From positions 1 to 64,000 of the forward strand of contig NZ_JAGGPK010000026.1 of NCBI RefSeq assembly GCF_018613855.1: a DNA stretch of 64,000 nt. The letters run 5' to 3'. Position 1 is the first letter of the stretch. The number at the start of each line of letters is the position of its first letter. The DNA comes from Arthrobacter sp. ISL-30. GTDB lineage: Bacteria; Actinomycetota; Actinomycetes; Actinomycetales; Micrococcaceae. Shown here piece after piece: positions 60,001 through 64,000 of this stretch. The notes under the pieces were generated by a model that searched no databases, was not told where the DNA came from, and saw only the letters and a list, made by a program, of their open reading frames with translations. Position numbers and translations under genes: made by a program.

Positions 60001-61404
60001 ATGTCTTCAACCGCCACCTCACAGGGGACCAAGCCGGTTAACTCGCGCGGCCGGGTGATCTTCGCGAGCCTGATCGGAACCACGATCGAGTTCTACGATT
60101 TCTACGCCTACGCGACGGCGTCGGTCCTGGTCTTCCCGAGGCTCTTCTTCCCCAATGCAACCGACATCAACGCCCTCCTGAGCGCCTTTGCCATCTTTGG
60201 CGTTGCCTTTGTGGCCCGCCCTGTGGGTGCCATCGTCTTTGGCCACTTCGGCGACAAGATCGGGCGCAAGGGCACCCTGGTAGCGTCCCTGCTGACCATG
60301 GGCATCGCGACCTTCCTGATCGGGCTCTTGCCCACGGCCTCCATGCCGGGCTGGGCTGTCCTGGCGCCCCTCCTGCTGGTCGTTCTCCGTTTCTGCCAGG
60401 GCCTCGCCCTTGGCGGAGAGTGGTCCGGTGCGGCCCTCCTGGCTACCGAGAACGCGCCCGAGGGCAAGCGCGCCATCTTTGGCACGTTCCCTCAGCTCGG
60501 CGCGCCCATTGGCTTCATCGTCGCCAACCTCATCTTCATCTGGATGAACGTCGCCCTGTCGGCGGAAGAATTCATGGCATGGGGCTGGCGTGTGCCGTTC
60601 CTGCTGAGCGCAGTCCTGGTGATCGTCGGACTCTATGTCCGCTTGAAGCTGGTGGAGAGTGCGTCCTTCAGCAAAGTTGTGGCACAGGACAAGGTCCAGA
60701 AGCTCCCGCTCGCCGCAACCTTGAAGGGCCACTGGCGTCCCGTATTGGCCGGCACGTTCATCATGCTGGCCACGTACGTGCTGTTCTACATCATGACCTC
60801 GTTCACCTTGAGCTACGGTACTGCGCCTTCGTCCCTGGAAGCAGCGCAGACTGCCGCCGAAAAGGCCGGAAAGCCCCTCAACGCTGCGCAGATCGCAGCC
60901 TTCGTTCCGGGCCTCGGTATCCCGCGTGGCGACTTCCTCTGGATGCTGATCCTCGGCGTCGTTTTCTTCGGTATCTTCACCGTGGTCTCCGGGCCGCTGG
61001 CCGAGAAGTGGGGACGCCGGAAGTTCCTGCTGGGCGTGACCGCGGGCATCTTCGCCTTTGGAGTCTTCTGGTTCTCGATGTTCGGACCGGGCCAGGCTGC
61101 CGCCATGGTCGGCTTGATTGTCGGGTTTGCCTTGATGGGCCTGACCTTCGGTCCGATGGCGTCGATCCTGCCCGAGCTCTTCCCCGCCAACGTCAGGTAC
61201 ACGGGTTCGGCAGTGGCCTACAACCTGTCTTCGGTGATTGGCGCAGCCCCGGCATCGTTCGTCGCGATTGCACTGTGGCAGGCAGCCAACGGCTCTACCT
61301 GGCTCATCGGCCTGTACATGGCTATCGCCGCCGTGATCACGTTCGTGGCTCTGTGGTTCACCCGGGAAACCCGCGACATGGACTACGAAAACAACGTGGC
61401 TTAG
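60001..61404 (+). CDS. MFS transporter, metabolite:H+ symporter type
   Basis: 467 aa from the ATG at 60001. About 12 helices. The N-terminal LIGTTIEFYDFYAYATASVL with the acidic residue in helix 1, and the loop-2 motif GHFGDKIGRKGTL, are typical of the ProP/KgtP/ShiA group that carries osmolytes, dicarboxylates or aromatic acids. RFCQGLALGGEWSGA in helix 4 is also typical. The Shine-Dalgarno is poor (GAAAG, 12 nt away). It is divergent from narK; a nitrogen-related substrate is possible but not shown. Confidence 0.85.
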   Translation: MSSTATSQGTKPVNSRGRVIFASLIGTTIEFYDFYAYATASVLVFPRLFFPNATDINALLSAFAIFGVAFVARPVGAIVFGHFGDKIGRKGTLVASLLTMGIATFLIGLLPTASMPGWAVLAPLLLVVLRFCQGLALGGEWSGAALLATENAPEGKRAIFGTFPQLGAPIGFIVANLIFIWMNVALSAEEFMAWGWRVPFLLSAVLVIVGLYVRLKLVESASFSKVVAQDKVQKLPLAATLKGHWRPVLAGTFIMLATYVLFYIMTSFTLSYGTAPSSLEAAQTAAEKAGKPLNAAQIAAFVPGLGIPRGDFLWMLILGVVFFGIFTVVSGPLAEKWGRRKFLLGVTAGIFAFGVFWFSMFGPGQAAAMVGLIVGFALMGLTFGPMASILPELFPANVRYTGSAVAYNLSSVIGAAPASFVAIALWQAANGSTWLIGLYMAIAAVITFVALWFTRETRDMDYENNVA

Positions 61405-61433
61405 GCCTCCCCTGAGGCAGGGCCTCTAGAACT

Positions 61434-61474
61434 GCAGCGGCCCCGGAGTGTTTCAAACATTCCGGGGCCGCTGC
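61434..61474. terminator. long bidirectional hairpin between the MFS and carboxylase genes
   Basis: GCAGCGGCCCCGGA (61434-61447) pairs with TCCGGGGCCGCTGC (61461-61474), and the stem continues inward (GTGTTT with AAACAT, one wobble), leaving a minimal loop. It lies between convergent stop codons. Confidence 0.85.
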
Positions 61475-61496
61475 TGGTTACCGCTGACGTCTGAGG

Positions 61497-63305
61497 CTAG
61501 TCCTCGATGGTTGCGATCACGGCGCCCGCACTGACGGTTTCGCCCGCGTTGGCGCCGAGACCATGGATGGTGCCGGCCTTGTGAGCTGTGAGCGGCTGCT
61601 CCATTTTCATGGCTTCCAGAACCACGATGAGGTCGCCCTCGGCGACGAGGTCGCCGTCGGCTACTGCCACCTTCACGATGGTGCCCTGCATGGGCGAAGT
61701 CAGGGCGTTGCCGCTGGCGGCTGCTGCAGCTGTCCCGGCCGCCCGGGAGCGCTTCTTGGCCTTGCTGCCGGGCTTGGTGGCCGACGCTCCGGCGGAGGCG
61801 ACTGCGCCCAGCGTTGCGGGCAGCACCACCTCAAGGCGCTTGCCGCCTACCTCCACCACGACGCGCTGGCGCTCACCGACGTCGGGCATGTCCAGGCCAG
61901 TACCGTCCGGCACCCAGGCGGGGATGTCGTTCACGAAGGCGGTCTCGATCCAGCGTGTGTGCACCTGGAAGGGACCTGTTGCAGGGGCGAAGGCGGGGTC
62001 TTCGACGACGGCGACATGGAACGGAACCACGGTAGGCATGCCGGTGATCTGGAGTTCGGCAAGCGCCCGACGGGAACGCTGGAGCGCCTGCTCGCGGCTG
62101 GAGCCGGTGATGATCAGCTTGGCCAGCATGGAGTCGAAGTTCCCGCTGATGACCTCGCCGGCCTCGATGCCCGAGTCAACGCGCACGCCGGGACCGGTTG
62201 GAAGCTTGATGCTTTCAACGGTGCCGGGAGCGGGCATGAAGTTCCGGCCCGGGTCCTCACCGTTAATGCGGAACTCAAAGGAGTGTCCGCGGACCTCCGG
62301 GTCTTCGTAGCCCAGGGCCTCGCCCCGTGCCAGGCGGAACTGCTCGCGGACAAGGTCAATGCCGGTGACTTCCTCCGAGACGCAATGCTCCACCTGAAGG
62401 CGGGTGTTGACCTCAAGGAAGGAAATGGTGCCGTCCTGGCCGACGAGGAACTCGCAGGTTCCTGCGCCGAGGTAGCCGGCTTCCTTCAGGATGGCCTTGG
62501 ACGATTCATAGAGCCGCTTGTTCTGCTCGTCGCTGAGGAAGGGCGCGGGGGCTTCTTCCACTAGTTTCTGGTTGCGGCGCTGGAGGGAGCAATCACGCGT
62601 GGACACGACGACCACATTGCCAAAGGCGTCAGCGAGGCACTGGGTTTCTACGTGCCGGGGAGCGTCGAGGAAGCGCTCGATGAAGCATTCACCGCGGCCG
62701 AAGGCTGCCGTGGCTTCACGGACTGCGGAGTCGTAGAGTTCGGGGATTTCCTCGCGAGTGCGGGCAACCTTGATGCCGCGGCCGCCGCCGCCAAAAGCGG
62801 CCTTGATGGCGACCGGAAGGCCGAATTCATCCGCGAACTTCAGGACCTCGTCGGCTGATTCCACGGGGTCGGCAGTGCCTGGCACCAGCGGGGCGCCTAC
62901 CTTCTCGGCAATGTGGCGCGCCCGCACCTTGTCGCCGAGGGCGGAAATGGCTTCCGGGGAGGGGCCGATCCACGTGATACCTGCCGCGATAACGCGCGAG
63001 GCGAATTCAGCGTTTTCGGCCAGGAAGCCGTACCCGGGGTGGATGGCGTCGGCGCCGGACTGGCGGGCGACGTCGATTAGCTTGTCCATCACCAGGTAGG
63101 ATTCGGCGGCGGTATTGCCGCCCAGCGCGTAGGCCTCGTCAGCGAGCCGTACATGCAGCGCATCACGGTCCGGATCCGCATAAACGGCCACGGAGGCGAT
63201 GCCTTCGTCCCTTGCTGCGCGAATGACTCGAACGGCGATCTCACCGCGATTGGCGATCAGTACCTTAGTGAGCGGGCGGGTGGCCTGTTCCGGCTTTGCT
63301 GACAA
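61497..63305 (-). CDS. accA3: acetyl-/propionyl-CoA carboxylase alpha chain (biotin carboxylase plus BCCP)
   Basis: 602 aa. It carboxylates its own biotin with ATP and bicarbonate to feed malonyl-/methylmalonyl-CoA synthesis. The biotin carboxylase N-domain is [19 protein letters not shown], the ATP-grasp has [14 protein letters not shown], and the [12 protein letters not shown] motif is intact. The BCCP domain ends the protein, with the biotinylated Lys in [14 protein letters not shown] Lys/Ala-rich linker joins them. I prefer the TTG at 63305, since AAGGAG lies 6 nt upstream; an ATG 7 codons earlier would put that Shine-Dalgarno inside the gene. No beta subunit gene is adjacent, as is usual for AccA3-type chains. 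Confidence 0.93.
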   Translation of the reverse strand: MSAKPEQATRPLTKVLIANRGEIAVRVIRAARDEGIASVAVYADPDRDALHVRLADEAYALGGNTAAESYLVMDKLIDVARQSGADAIHPGYGFLAENAEFASRVIAAGITWIGPSPEAISALGDKVRARHIAEKVGAPLVPGTADPVESADEVLKFADEFGLPVAIKAAFGGGGRGIKVARTREEIPELYDSAVREATAAFGRGECFIERFLDAPRHVETQCLADAFGNVVVVSTRDCSLQRRNQKLVEEAPAPFLSDEQNKRLYESSKAILKEAGYLGAGTCEFLVGQDGTISFLEVNTRLQVEHCVSEEVTGIDLVREQFRLARGEALGYEDPEVRGHSFEFRINGEDPGRNFMPAPGTVESIKLPTGPGVRVDSGIEAGEVISGNFDSMLAKLIITGSSREQALQRSRRALAELQITGMPTVVPFHVAVVEDPAFAPATGPFQVHTRWIETAFVNDIPAWVPDGTGLDMPDVGERQRVVVEVGGKRLEVVLPATLGAVASAGASATKPGSKAKKRSRAAGTAAAAASGNALTSPMQGTIVKVAVADGDLVAEGDLIVVLEAMKMEQPLTAHKAGTIHGLGANAGETVSAGAVIATIED

Positions 63306-63430
63306 GTTGACTCCTTCTTTCTTCAAGGGAGCCTAGCCTGATTTTGAGGGTTCCGCCCATATTGCTGGCGGAATCCCCGCGTGAAGTGCCCCGGCTTTGT
63401 AGGGAAGCTACAAATACGGCGGAAAAGGTC

Positions 63431-64000
63431 CTAAGCGTTGCCGTCGACGGACCAGAGTTCGGTAATGCTCACGTTCGCGTGGCGCAGCAGTTCGCGCATG
63501 GTGGAGATGGACAGCCCGACGACGGCATGCGGGTCGCCGTCGACCTTGCGGATGAACGCCCCACCAAGGCCGTCGATAGTGAACGAACCGGCACAGTGCA
63601 GTGGCTCTCCTGTCGCAATGTAGGCATCGACGTCGTCGGTAGACATCTCGACAAAGTGGACCTCGGCGGAGGATACGGCTCCGATGGTGGCGCCGGTGCC
63701 GTCGGCCTCGGGATCGTCGGCGGCGGTCTCCCGGCAGTCAACCAGCCAGTGCCCCGTGTGGAGCACCCCCATCGAGCCGCTCATGCGGAGCATCCGTTCC
63801 CTGGCGACGTCGTCGGTGTACGGCTTCCCGTGCGATTCGCCGTCGAATTCGAATACCGAATCGCAGCCGATCACCAGGGCCCCTTCCGCCTCCGGCAGCG
63901 ATGCCACCGCCTCCGCCTTCGCCCGTGCCAGCAGCAGCGCGGTATCGTGCGGGTCGGTCACCCCGTAGCGGGCCTGCACGGCATCTTCATCCACGTCCGA
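63431..64000 (-). CDS. Maf family nucleoside triphosphate pyrophosphatase (5' end cut by the window)
   Basis: About 190 residues are visible; the N-terminus, with the SxSxRR-type motif, lies beyond base 64000. Seen are the SDVDEDAVQ segment, LARAKAEAVA, the catalytic-base region VIGCDSVFEFDGESHGKP and the C-terminal VGLSISTMRELL, all typical of Maf/YhdE proteins that hydrolyse non-canonical nucleoside triphosphates. An acidic insertion (TAADDPEADGTGA) sits in the middle. It lies 125 bp upstream of accA3 on the same strand, a conserved actinobacterial neighbourhood. Confidence 0.88.
   Translation of the reverse strand, partial: SDVDEDAVQARYGVTDPHDTALLLARAKAEAVASLPEAEGALVIGCDSVFEFDGESHGKPYTDDVARERMLRMSGSMGVLHTGHWLVDCRETAADDPEADGTGATIGAVSSAEVHFVEMSTDDVDAYIATGEPLHCAGSFTIDGLGGAFIRKVDGDPHAVVGLSISTMRELLRHANVSITELWSVDGNA

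Noticed and set aside
1..64000. CRISPR arrays, insertion sequences, prophage genes or rRNA operons
   Set aside because: No regularly spaced 25-40-bp repeats, transposase, integrase or phage structural motifs, or rRNA sequence were seen on either strand.

Overview
The window is a high-GC actinobacterial chromosome segment, most likely from Arthrobacter or a close relative such as Pseudarthrobacter or Paenarthrobacter. The support is a BCCP-fused acyl-CoA carboxylase, an SCO4848-family protein, DUF2505, RpfB, a protein O-mannosyltransferase divergent from rsmI, an LpdA-type quinone reductase, an actinobacterial GH68 fructosyltransferase, and frequent GTG/TTG starts. Nothing looks like a prophage, insertion sequence, integron or CRISPR array. 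Almost all the sequence is core chromosome.

Layout. 1-7 kb: an RDD protein divergent from a SpoIIM-like protein, a DUF1461 membrane protein, a long-chain acyl-CoA synthetase and a PMT mannosyltransferase. 7-15 kb: rsmI, a succinate-semialdehyde dehydrogenase, then a reverse-strand MoxR-DUF58-transglutaminase operon. 15-26 kb: a forward run of housekeeping genes (tatD, rpfB, rsmA, ispE, an ABC-F ATPase, a TetR regulator, tRNA-Gln, glmU, prs, rplY, pth). 26-32.7 kb: two very large tandem LuxR/STAND regulators, a 620-bp gene-free spacer with repeats and hairpins, and an orphan TagD-like nucleotidyltransferase. 32.7-40.4 kb: sufS-sufU, two small reverse genes, mfd, a membrane hydrolase and a small membrane protein. 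40.4-48 kb: deoC, then a reverse-strand nitrite/sirohaem cluster (nirB, cobA, a HemD-winged-helix fusion, a compact flavoprotein) with nirD divergent from nirB. 48-54.5 kb: phosphoglucomutase, a secreted GH68 enzyme, purine nucleoside phosphorylase and an LpdA-like quinone reductase. 54.5-60 kb: a reverse narK-nasA-flavoprotein(BFD) operon for nitrate uptake and reduction. 60-64 kb: an MFS transporter, the acyl-CoA carboxylase alpha chain and a truncated maf.

The most coherent system is assimilatory nitrate reduction. NarK imports nitrate, NasA with its BFD flavoprotein reduces it to nitrite, and NirB/NirD reduce nitrite to ammonium using sirohaem, for which CobA and HemD supply the tetrapyrrole branch. 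Upstream of nirB, of the small flavoprotein gene and (more weakly) of narK I see four pentamers on an 11-bp period matching the GlnR box, about 50-70 bp from each start codon. This predicts one nitrogen-limitation regulon over both clusters.

A second recurring signal is a TAnnnT hexamer exactly 6-7 nt before an ATG/GTG start at seven genes, which predicts leaderless transcripts. Coordinates, motifs and starts were read by eye. No database search or folding program was run.
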